Assembly (NCBI GenBank): GCA_903909905.1
Contig: CAIVXP010000182.1
Location: 1-15,413, forward strand
Length of the DNA: 15,413 bases
DNA from: Akkermansiaceae bacterium
GTDB lineage: Bacteria; Verrucomicrobiota; Verrucomicrobiia; Verrucomicrobiales; Akkermansiaceae
Direction of reading: 5' to 3'
A program made the translations under genes and the position numbers. The stretch's first letter is position 1. Every line of letters begins with the position of its first letter. The notes beneath the pieces are model-generated. The model made no database searches. It saw only the letters and a program-made list of their open reading frames with translations, and was not told where the DNA came from. Shown here in pieces: positions 1 to 7,541 of the stretch.

Positions 1-1932
1 GCTTGGGATCCCGGGGTGATTCGCCCGGCGGTTGTCGAAGATCGCCTTGGCGTGCTTGAGTTGGCAAAAGGCGAAAACCTTTACGCCACCCGATTTGCCG
101 GTGACCGGGTCTATGTCGTGACCTTCCTTCAGACCGATCCTTTGTGGGTGGTGGATCTGAAGGATCCGGCCAATCCCACCGTTTCCGGGCATTTGGAAGT
201 TCCGGGTTTCTCGACCTATCTCCAGCCCGTTGGCAATTATCTTTTCTCGGTCGGTTTGGAATCGGGTAGCGTGGCGGCCTCGTTGTTTGATGTCACCGAT
301 CCCGCCAATCCGGGACTGGTGAAGAGGCTCAATCTCGGCCATTCGTATTCTTACAGCGAGGCGGTTTGGGATGAAAAAGCTGTCAAAGTCCTGCCTGATG
401 CAGGTCTGGTAATGATCCCCGTTTCATCGCCTGATCCCGCCGATGGCAAGTGGAAGTCGGCTGTTCAGCTTTTGGATTTGGATGCGGCGAATGGTGTCCT
501 TGCGGCAAGAGGAGTGATTGCCCACGAGTTTGAAGCTCGTCGCTCCGCAATGGTGGGTGATGCGCTTGTTTCAATTTCACAAAGGGAATTGATCGCCGCT
601 GATATCGCGGATCGTGATGCTCCATCGATTCTTTCCGAGGTTTCGCTCGCTTGGCCTGTCGATCGTTGTCTCGAAGTGGGCAACCACCTGATCCAGATCG
701 AGGATGGAAATTTGAATTGGTATTCCGAAGATCATGCCACCGCCCGCATTTCACCGAATGACAACACCGAAGCGATTTTAGCCGAGGTTGATTTGGGAGC
801 GGGGCGGGTGAAGATCGCCGAGCGCCGTGGAAACAATCTTTATGTACTTCGTGACCTTTCCAATAACTGGTCATGGGGTTATTACCGCATCCCAGGGTGG
901 GCATCAAGCGGCTCTAACGAACTCGTTCTCGATATCTACGATGTCTCCAATCTTCCGACCATGACTCATGTCGGATCGGTTTCCGTGCCATCGGGAAATT
1001 CCGGCAGTCAACTGTCGTCGACGCGTTTTCTGTGGCCGCGTGAAAATCGACCTACCATTTTCATGAATCCTGGATATTCCTACCGCTACTGGTACGGAGA
1101 TTATGTGATAGTAGAGCCAGTGGCAGTGGCCCTCAACACCGATGGTACCACGATCAAGGCCACGACTTCTCCGAAAATGGCGAGCGTTAAGCCCTATTGG
1201 ATATCCGATACGAAACCTCAATTGATCGTTTTTGATGTCAGCGACCCATCCGCGCCGAGCGCAGGCAAGGCGGTCGATTTTGCCTCGGAGGGTTCAAGGC
1301 TGAATGGAGCATCCGAGGCTGCGAACGGATTGGTGGTCACGGGAGTCTCCCATTCCTACAATCCTGCGACCAAAATATGGCTTCAGAACAGTGGCGCTTA
1401 TCAGAGTATGCAAGTCATTGATGTGCCTGTTTCCGGTGATCCGGTCATGCGTTCGCTGATTGATCTGCCGGGGGAATTGCTTGCTGTTTCAGAACTCGAT
1501 AAAAATGGCTTTCTCGCCTTCAGCGTCCGCAAGGATATCGGTGAACTTCAGGTCAGCGCCTCCGATGGCTATGATGCGTTCCTTGTGAGCACGCTCAGCA
1601 CTCCCCAATACGCACCCTGCGCGGTGGATGGCAGGCGCGTTTATGTTTCATCCGGCAACAGCCTTCTTCGCAGCTCGTTGGGTAACGGTGGCTCATTTGT
1701 CGCTGAAGAAAGTCTGGATGTCGGCTGGAATCCCTATTCCTTGAAAGTGGTCAACGGGATCATCGTCGGTTCAGGTGGCACTTCGATCCTTGCTATCAAA
1801 TCTGGTTCCAACGAAATCCAGACCTGGCAATTCCCGACATGGAACGTGTATGCCGACAGGGCTGAATTGGCGGCGGACGGGGATTTGTTGGTGCCGCTTG
1901 GCCAGTATGGAATGGAAAGATTGGAGCGCTGA
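1..1932 (+). CDS. Secreted beta-propeller domain protein, 5'-truncated
   Basis: The reading frame is already open at base 1 (Ala-Trp-Asp-Pro-Gly before the GTG at 16), so the true start and any signal peptide lie upstream; 643 residues are visible. It resembles the PF09826-type beta-propeller family: the N-terminal part shows 'GDRVYVVTFLQTDPLWVVDL' followed by 'DPANPTVSGHLEVPGFSTYL', very typical of that family. Blade-like motifs recur: DLKDPANP, DVTDPANP, DVSNLPT and DVSDPSAP. Members are usually exported, with poorly known roles in surface or extracellular functions; no enzyme activity is claimed. No membrane segment, dockerin or sorting signal is visible at the C-terminus, which ends in GQYGMERLER. 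The next gene begins 76 bases later on the same strand. The family call is fairly sure; the role is unknown. Confidence 0.85.
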   Translation, partial: AWDPGVIRPAVVEDRLGVLELAKGENLYATRFAGDRVYVVTFLQTDPLWVVDLKDPANPTVSGHLEVPGFSTYLQPVGNYLFSVGLESGSVAASLFDVTDPANPGLVKRLNLGHSYSYSEAVWDEKAVKVLPDAGLVMIPVSSPDPADGKWKSAVQLLDLDAANGVLAARGVIAHEFEARRSAMVGDALVSISQRELIAADIADRDAPSILSEVSLAWPVDRCLEVGNHLIQIEDGNLNWYSEDHATARISPNDNTEAILAEVDLGAGRVKIAERRGNNLYVLRDLSNNWSWGYYRIPGWASSGSNELVLDIYDVSNLPTMTHVGSVSVPSGNSGSQLSSTRFLWPRENRPTIFMNPGYSYRYWYGDYVIVEPVAVALNTDGTTIKATTSPKMASVKPYWISDTKPQLIVFDVSDPSAPSAGKAVDFASEGSRLNGASEAANGLVVTGVSHSYNPATKIWLQNSGAYQSMQVIDVPVSGDPVMRSLIDLPGELLAVSELDKNGFLAFSVRKDIGELQVSASDGYDAFLVSTLSTPQYAPCAVDGRRVYVSSGNSLLRSSLGNGGSFVAEESLDVGWNPYSLKVVNGIIVGSGGTSILAIKSGSNEIQTWQFPTWNVYADRAELAADGDLLVPLGQYGMERLER

Positions 1933-2008
1933 TTAAAAAATCCTCTCGTCTCCTGATTTCCAAGGCCGTTCTTGCCATCTTTGGTTGGGGCGTTGATGTT
2001 TCTTCCTC

Positions 2009-2785
2009 ATGACTTTTTTGGACCGTTTGGAAAAACGCTTTGGGTGGCTGGCATTTCCGGGCTTGCTGCGGTATTATGCGATTTTCCATGGCATGGTTTA
2101 TGTGCTGCAGTGGTTCCGGCCGGATTTGGGGAAATTGCTGGAGTTTGACCTTGGCCGGATCATGGCGGGGGAGGTTTGGCGGGCGGTGTCGTTTTTGATT
2201 GCCTCTTCAGGTTCGATCGGGTCGGGGGTGTTTGGAATTTTGGCGACTTTGTTTTTCATCATGGTGGCGTTCATGATGAGTGACGCGCTGGAGGAGGCGT
2301 GGGGGGTGTTTCGCACGACGCTGTTTCACTTGACCGGGTTTCTCGGGCTGATCCTTGCCAATTTTTTGTTTCCCTCATTGATGCCAGAGTCGGGCACCTT
2401 GATTTATGGCGCTGCGTTTTTTGCATTTGCGACCCTGTTTCCGAAGGTTGAGTTTCTGTTGTTTTTCATCCTGCCGGTGCAGGTTCGATTTTTGGCATGG
2501 CTCAATGTTGGGGTATGGCTTCTGGCGGTATTGCGCGACTGGAGGATGCTGCCATTTCTTTTGCTCGGTTATTCGGGTTATCTCTTTTTTGCCGGCCTCC
2601 CGGCGCTGTTGCGAATACGCGGTGGCGGGCTCGGGGCGCCTGTAGCCCCATTCCGTCGAAAGCCGGAAGTTGAGGTCTTTCACAATTGTGAGATTTGCCA
2701 GCGGACTGATTTGAGTGACCCAGGCCTTGAGTTTAGGGTGGGGCCAGATGGGCGGGAATATTGCCAAGACCATGTTCCGCAGTGA
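2009..2785 (+). CDS. Rhomboid-like multi-pass membrane protein with C-terminal zinc finger
   Basis: A 258-residue protein with about five or six hydrophobic segments (roughly residues 18-36, 62-95, 106-125, 132-165, 166-184 and 187-202). 'GEVWRAVSFLI' near residues 54-64 resembles the conserved L1/TM2 region of the rhomboid superfamily. The usual GxSG catalytic serine motif is not evident: the equivalent stretch reads SGTLIYGAAF, and no matching catalytic histidine is clear, so this is probably a non-proteolytic, derlin-like or pseudo-rhomboid member. After the last membrane segment comes a basic linker, then a Cys227-x2-Cys230 ... Cys252-x2-His255 arrangement that looks like a small zinc-binding module, presumably cytoplasmic. 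The ATG at 2009 has no Shine-Dalgarno. It could instead be an unrelated membrane protein; the fold assignment is inference from pattern. Confidence 0.7.
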   Translation: MTFLDRLEKRFGWLAFPGLLRYYAIFHGMVYVLQWFRPDLGKLLEFDLGRIMAGEVWRAVSFLIASSGSIGSGVFGILATLFFIMVAFMMSDALEEAWGVFRTTLFHLTGFLGLILANFLFPSLMPESGTLIYGAAFFAFATLFPKVEFLLFFILPVQVRFLAWLNVGVWLLAVLRDWRMLPFLLLGYSGYLFFAGLPALLRIRGGGLGAPVAPFRRKPEVEVFHNCEICQRTDLSDPGLEFRVGPDGREYCQDHVPQ

Positions 2786-2844
2786 GCGGCGGGCATCATG
2801 GTTTGGGTTGCAATCCGAAATTTTAAATCTACCGTATATAGCTG

Positions 2845-4449
2845 TTGACCCCCTCATCCAATAGTTCACCCGAGCTACCGATCCTGATCCGTTGCCCCTC
2901 CTGCGGTCAGAGGTTTCGGGTTGGTGAAGATCTCGTGGGTCGATCGGTAGAATGTGGCGCTTGTGAAAACCGGTTTCGGATCACCGAGAATGTCATTATC
3001 CGCGGAAAAAAGTTTTACCCCGGCGATAGACAGCGTGGCATGGATTTTTTCCAACGCATACCGCTGGCCAGCGATAGCAATCCTAAGTCGTTTGTTACGA
3101 TTCGCTATGACAACACGCCGGATACTTTGTTTTTTGAGCCGTCCCCTCCTCAGAGAATCATCGCGGGCTTAATTGGTGCAGGAATGATGCTTTTCATAGC
3201 ATCATTGTTGGTTTTTGGTTCCTCGCGTGGTGGCGTGCTTGACGGGATGGTGACGCTCAACCGCCTCGTGATGGCGGGCTTTGCTGGTCTACTGGGAACA
3301 GTGCTTCTGTTGTATGCTAATCCGCGTTTTCGCCTCAGGGTTTTGGGTGCCGGCTTGTTGTGCACTGTCGGGTTGATATCCCTCCCGCTGTTCCTAAGGG
3401 GGGGGGCGACTCCCTTGGGTGAAGGTGTGCCGCGCGTGAAAGTTACTGCCGCAACGGAGGCTCCCAAGATGAAGGATGAAGCGCCCGATTTAGTGGCACT
3501 GAGAAACCGCATTGGCACTGAACCGCTTGAAGAGGAAATCGCAAGATTGAAGGCTGAAGGGTCCACCCGAGTTGCAGTCGGTCTTTGGTTGAGAGAGCTT
3601 CAAGAACAGCACCGATTCCTCATTCGTGATTACATCCTTAGGACCACCGGCGCAGATCCCCAATCCCACTATTACCCACGCGGATCGGGCAACTTCCTGA
3701 TGGTTGTGACAGGCATCAACATGTCGATCGACGATTTTGCGAAGGTCTGCGCGCCATTGGGTGATATCGTGCAGGTTCATGCCGCGATTCCGATCATCGA
3801 AATCAAGGTGCGCAACAGCAACTTCTTGGAGATGTCGATTGAGAAACTTTCCAACAAAGCGGATCCGGATTATTATGTGCTCAATTTGAGTGAACTGCAG
3901 TCGATTGACCTCAAGCGAGTGGAGAAGGCGGTCAAACGCTTGATGGATTCGTCGCCAAAAGTCTTGCGCACCGATATCACAAACAGGCTGATGGAGCTCC
4001 TTATCGGCGAGCAGATCAGTTTCAAGGCGGATGTCTGTTCGGCGCTTGCGGTTTGGTCGGAGCAACCCGGGCGTGCCGGTGAGGTTGCTTTAAAGGAGGC
4101 GGCCGAGCTTTCATCGAAGGATCTTGAAGTACCCAAGGAGATGATTGCTCTGGTGGTGAAAGAAGGCATCACCGAAGTGGTTGGAATTCTGGACAAACTG
4201 TGGGAGAAGAACCCAACGGCTTGGGAGTCTCTCTACGCGGACGTCGGGTCTGCAGCCGAGGCGCCAATCTTGGCGCACCTTAACACCAAAGACGAAGGCA
4301 AGCGCAGGTCGATGGTCCGAATATTGGGAAAGGTCGGTGGAGTTGACGGCAGACAGGCACTCCAAGCGATGAAGGCAGGTGCCGAACCTGAGCTCAACAT
4401 TCTCATCGAGGCATCGCTCGCGGCAATCGCTACCCGTGTATCTTCCTGA
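2845..4449 (+). CDS. Zinc-ribbon, triple-TM protein with helical-repeat C-terminus; unknown function
   Basis: A 534-residue protein. Residues 17-40 form a zinc ribbon of the MJ0042/zinc_ribbon_5 style (Cys17-x2-Cys20 ... Cys37-x2-Cys40). Three hydrophobic segments follow (about 104-124, 142-158, 165-184), then a charged linker and a mostly helical C-terminal half. Its last 130 residues resemble HEAT-like repeats, e.g. 'EAPILAHLNTKDEGKRRSMV' and 'LGKVGGVDGRQALQAM'. The start is uncertain: an in-frame TAG at 2839-2841 limits the frame, and only the TTG at 2845 (or CTG at 2842) keeps the zinc ribbon; no Shine-Dalgarno is seen. Such ribbons at the N-terminus of membrane proteins are common in PVC bacteria. 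The function is not recognised. The gene is probably real because the domains are coherent over the whole length. Confidence 0.8.
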   Translation: MTPSSNSSPELPILIRCPSCGQRFRVGEDLVGRSVECGACENRFRITENVIIRGKKFYPGDRQRGMDFFQRIPLASDSNPKSFVTIRYDNTPDTLFFEPSPPQRIIAGLIGAGMMLFIASLLVFGSSRGGVLDGMVTLNRLVMAGFAGLLGTVLLLYANPRFRLRVLGAGLLCTVGLISLPLFLRGGATPLGEGVPRVKVTAATEAPKMKDEAPDLVALRNRIGTEPLEEEIARLKAEGSTRVAVGLWLRELQEQHRFLIRDYILRTTGADPQSHYYPRGSGNFLMVVTGINMSIDDFAKVCAPLGDIVQVHAAIPIIEIKVRNSNFLEMSIEKLSNKADPDYYVLNLSELQSIDLKRVEKAVKRLMDSSPKVLRTDITNRLMELLIGEQISFKADVCSALAVWSEQPGRAGEVALKEAAELSSKDLEVPKEMIALVVKEGITEVVGILDKLWEKNPTAWESLYADVGSAAEAPILAHLNTKDEGKRRSMVRILGKVGGVDGRQALQAMKAGAEPELNILIEASLAAIATRVSS

Positions 4450-4523
4450 CGTGACTGTTTTCCGTCGTTGCCCGGATCCGTTCTTGATGTCGGCTGTTTC
4501 ACATTTATCGTCTCTAAGCCATC

Positions 4524-4967
4524 ATGTTTAGTAGCAAACAACTTTCTAACGAACAAATTGCATCGCTTCACCAATGGGCCGCGGAGGGGGCGTCGATGTA
4601 CGACCTCCAGCGCCGCGTGAAGGAGGAATTCGACATTTCGCTCACTTACATGGACACAAGGTTTTTGGTGCTGGATCTTGGCATCAACCTTGTCGAGGCA
4701 GTGGTCGAAGAGCCGAAGATTGAGGAAAAACCTGCGCCGACGCCGACCGGCATGGTGAGCGTGACGATGGACACGCTCGCGCTGCCCGGGGCCTTGGTCA
4801 GCGGCAAGGTCGAGTTCTCTGATGGTGAGACGGCGATCTGGATGCTCGACCAATCGGGCCGCCCCGGGCTTGATCCCGATACTGCGGGCTACCGTCCGTC
4901 GCAACCGGACGTCATGGAGTTTCAAAAACAACTCCGCACGCTGCTCGAGAGCAGTGGAAAATATTGA
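4524..4967 (+). CDS. Small conserved-looking hypothetical protein
   Basis: A 147-residue soluble protein, not recognised with certainty. Residues 7-52 are helical with a helix-turn-helix-like rhythm (LSNEQIASLHQWAAEG ... MYDLQRRVKEEFDISLTYMD), reminiscent of Verrucomicrobiota proteins of unknown function. A Pro/Glu-rich linker (EEPKIEEKPAPTPTG) leads to a beta-rich domain (VSVTMDTLALPGALVSGKVEF) and an amphipathic C-terminal helix. There is no signal peptide, membrane segment or metal motif. The ATG at 4524 is the only sensible start, without a Shine-Dalgarno. It lies between a membrane protein and a lipoprotein gene, with gaps of 74 and 57 bases, so co-transcription is possible but not shown. 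Reality as a gene is likely; function is unknown. Confidence 0.8.
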   Translation: MFSSKQLSNEQIASLHQWAAEGASMYDLQRRVKEEFDISLTYMDTRFLVLDLGINLVEAVVEEPKIEEKPAPTPTGMVSVTMDTLALPGALVSGKVEFSDGETAIWMLDQSGRPGLDPDTAGYRPSQPDVMEFQKQLRTLLESSGKY

Positions 4968-5024
4968 TTTTTTTCAGCGTTCCCAAAACCCACAGACGCA
5001 CGGCCCCGATCGCGGCTTTGTTTC

Positions 5025-7538
5025 ATGAACATGCATCTTGAGCGAATGATGGTTGTGCCTGGTCTGCTGATCGCGGCCATGTGCGTGTCGATGTTTGCAG
5101 GCTGCAAGCCCGAGAAGCGCGAGGTGGAGGTGGAAAAAGGCGAAGTCCTTGATGAGGCGGCGATTCGCGAGAGTGCCGAGTTGCCCTTGCGGCAAAGCCT
5201 GGCCGAAGCGCGCCTTGCGTTGGCGATGAGGGAGCTTGATGCAGGTTTGACGGATCATGCCTTGCTGCACGCGGTTTCCTCGCTAGAGGCTCATGCCGGA
5301 TCGGTAAAAGCTCGCGCGCAGGTTGCGGCGGTTTTAATTGAGCGAGCATGGGCGATGCCTGAGCATCGAATTCATGTCGGGCGCAAAGTGGATCATTTGC
5401 TATTTCGCGATCCCGATTCCCTGTGGGTGGCTGCATCGGACGAATGGAACACGATCTCGAGGTGGAATTCCGAAACGCTCACGGTCGAAGCGGTGCTTTT
5501 TCCGCTGAAAGATGGCGCGGTGCGCGGCATGGTGCTCGATCCGAGCGGGCAGTGGATGGTTGTCGAGCGGCAAGGGCGAGCATTGTTGTGCGACGCGCGA
5601 TCGCTCGAGCCGGTTTGCGACATCGGCGCACTTTCCACCAGCATGACACCGTCGTCGGCCATTGCTTTTTCATCGGATGGATTGCTGTTGGCACATCCGG
5701 CGCTTGATGAGGCTGATCCTCGAAAGCTGGTTTGGCATTTGCGTGATGCAAAATCCGGCGAGATCTTACGCAGCGAAAAAGTGATGGACGAAGCCGGGCG
5801 GCAGCCATTGCTTGCGCAGCTTGATCGCAAGAATTGCAGGGTTACGCATTCCGATGGTTCGCATTGGGTGATGCCGGTGGTGCCGCTTGAGCCGTGCTTT
5901 TGGGAAGATGCAAAGGAATCAACAGGGCCGAAGCATGCGAGTTTGCTGCCCGATCCTGATCCGCCGCGGGTGAAAGGTGATGGCATGTGCTTGGAAAGCG
6001 CGCATGTGGGGCCGATACGAAGTGAGGTGCGCATCAGCGCGGCGCAACAATCGGACAAGCACATGATCGTGGCCAATGAACATGGGGACATTGATTTTTT
6101 CCGCCTTGTGGGGTTTTCGTCAAAAACTCACGAGGGGGCGACTGATGTACGTGTGTTGGATCTAGCAGCACTTGCTTCATTGAAAAAAATTGCTCTGGCC
6201 CTGACCGGATTGGAGCTTGATTCGCAGTCAGGCGAGATGGTGAGGCATGATGCCGCACAACGGATTGCAGCGACGCGTGAATGTGATTTCGATCTGCTTG
6301 CCGCCGTTTTCCCGGAGGTGGATTTTACGAAATTTCGTGAAGTACTGGAGGCTTTGGAATTCCGTCGAAGCGACGAGCTTTCGGTGGCGATGTTGGATTC
6401 GCGGCTTGCCGAGGCTGATCCGGAGGCCGCAGGCGATGGAGCAGAAATTGCCGATTTGTTTGCGTCGGGTGATATGCCGAAAATTGTTGCGTCAATTGAG
6501 GTTGCGGGCCCAAACGGTGCGGCTGCGGCGAAACATTTGCAGTTTGCGTTGGCGTCGACGGATGCCTCGCTCATCGAGGCGTGCCTGCGACACTTTTCCG
6601 ACATGCCTCCGATCTTGCAGAGAATCGCGCGTTCTAGGATGGCATGGCTTCAGCAGCGCAACGTCGATGCAATCGCCTCGTGGCCTGAGCCGTTTCCCGA
6701 TTACAAATCAATCCGCCTTGCTGAAGACTGGCATGGCTGGGAACAAGCGGACTTTTCTCAAGTATTTCACGCCATGCGCGAGTGTGTGACCAAGGAAATT
6801 GACTCGTTGAAATTGCCACCCGAGCCATCCGCCGAGCAGTTGCAGGAATTGGCTGAGCGCTTTGAAGATCAGGAAACCATGCGCGCCGTGGGTCGCACGC
6901 GTTATGCCAAAGCCTGCATTGATGCCGCATTTGTATTTTGCAAATTCAAGGACCATGCGCAGACCGCCCTCACGCTTGCCACGCGGGCACGTAATTTGGG
7001 TCATCCACCTGAGCCGTGTCTACGTGCCGAGGCGATGGCCTACACGGCACTCGGCGATTATCATAAGGCGCACGATCGCTGGCTATTGCTGATCACCGAA
7101 TTTCCTGTCGCGACCCATGAGTCCGGCGACTATGCCGAGGCTGCCTACACCGCGTTTGAAAATTCCGATGCGCGGCAGGCTATTGAGATTCTGGCCACCG
7201 GCATGCATCGGTTTCCGAATGATGCAGATTTTGCCTTGCGTGCCGGGTGGATCGCATTGCTGACGGACCATGGTGAGCGGGCTTATCGATTTTTGTTGGC
7301 GGGGCAGCAGATCGGGTATCGTGCGGAGAAGATCGAAAATGCCACGGCCATGCTTGCGGTTGCGGCGCTGCAATGCGGCGCGAAGGAAGATGCCTCGGCT
7401 TATTATACAAATCTCGTTGAATCCGATCCGGCATGGAAGGATGCCAAAGCCGTCGAGGCGCTCGACTGGCCTGAGGAATTGAAGTCGGCACTCGAGTCGG
7501 TTCGCGCGTCGACGACATTGATCGCTCCTACGCGTTAG
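5025..7538 (+). CDS. Large lipoprotein with WD40/propeller-like region and TPR-like repeats
   Basis: An 837-residue protein. The N-terminus has a hydrophobic signal segment (about residues 8-26) ending in a lipobox-like FAGC, with Cys27 as the predicted lipidation site, so it should be anchored in a membrane and face the periplasm. Residues about 50-110 form a short helical repeat. About 113-370 look like a degenerate WD40-type propeller, with repeated pieces such as 'LLFRDPDSLWVAASDE', 'GMVLDPSGQWMVVERQGRA' and 'AIAFSSDGLLLAHPAL'. The C-terminal 220 residues are TPR-like (e.g. AEAMAYTALGDYHKAHDRWL). Propeller plus TPR suggests a scaffold for protein assembly, but no enzyme motif is seen. ATGs at 5025, 5031, 5046 and 5049 are all in frame; the later ones would give a tighter signal peptide. 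The stop lies 3 bases before the glycosyltransferase ATG. Confidence 0.85.
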   Translation: MNMHLERMMVVPGLLIAAMCVSMFAGCKPEKREVEVEKGEVLDEAAIRESAELPLRQSLAEARLALAMRELDAGLTDHALLHAVSSLEAHAGSVKARAQVAAVLIERAWAMPEHRIHVGRKVDHLLFRDPDSLWVAASDEWNTISRWNSETLTVEAVLFPLKDGAVRGMVLDPSGQWMVVERQGRALLCDARSLEPVCDIGALSTSMTPSSAIAFSSDGLLLAHPALDEADPRKLVWHLRDAKSGEILRSEKVMDEAGRQPLLAQLDRKNCRVTHSDGSHWVMPVVPLEPCFWEDAKESTGPKHASLLPDPDPPRVKGDGMCLESAHVGPIRSEVRISAAQQSDKHMIVANEHGDIDFFRLVGFSSKTHEGATDVRVLDLAALASLKKIALALTGLELDSQSGEMVRHDAAQRIAATRECDFDLLAAVFPEVDFTKFREVLEALEFRRSDELSVAMLDSRLAEADPEAAGDGAEIADLFASGDMPKIVASIEVAGPNGAAAAKHLQFALASTDASLIEACLRHFSDMPPILQRIARSRMAWLQQRNVDAIASWPEPFPDYKSIRLAEDWHGWEQADFSQVFHAMRECVTKEIDSLKLPPEPSAEQLQELAERFEDQETMRAVGRTRYAKACIDAAFVFCKFKDHAQTALTLATRARNLGHPPEPCLRAEAMAYTALGDYHKAHDRWLLLITEFPVATHESGDYAEAAYTAFENSDARQAIEILATGMHRFPNDADFALRAGWIALLTDHGERAYRFLLAGQQIGYRAEKIENATAMLAVAALQCGAKEDASAYYTNLVESDPAWKDAKAVEALDWPEELKSALESVRASTTLIAPTR

Positions 7539-7541
7539 CGT

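Noticed and set aside
383..907. 174-residue minus-strand frame in the beta-propeller gene
   Set aside because: Antisense shadow of a well-supported coding region, with no recognisable domain.
4986..5020. Possible terminator around GCCCCGATCGCGGC before the lipoprotein gene
   Set aside because: The dyad is only five pairs with a C-C mismatch and the following T-rich stretch is interrupted.
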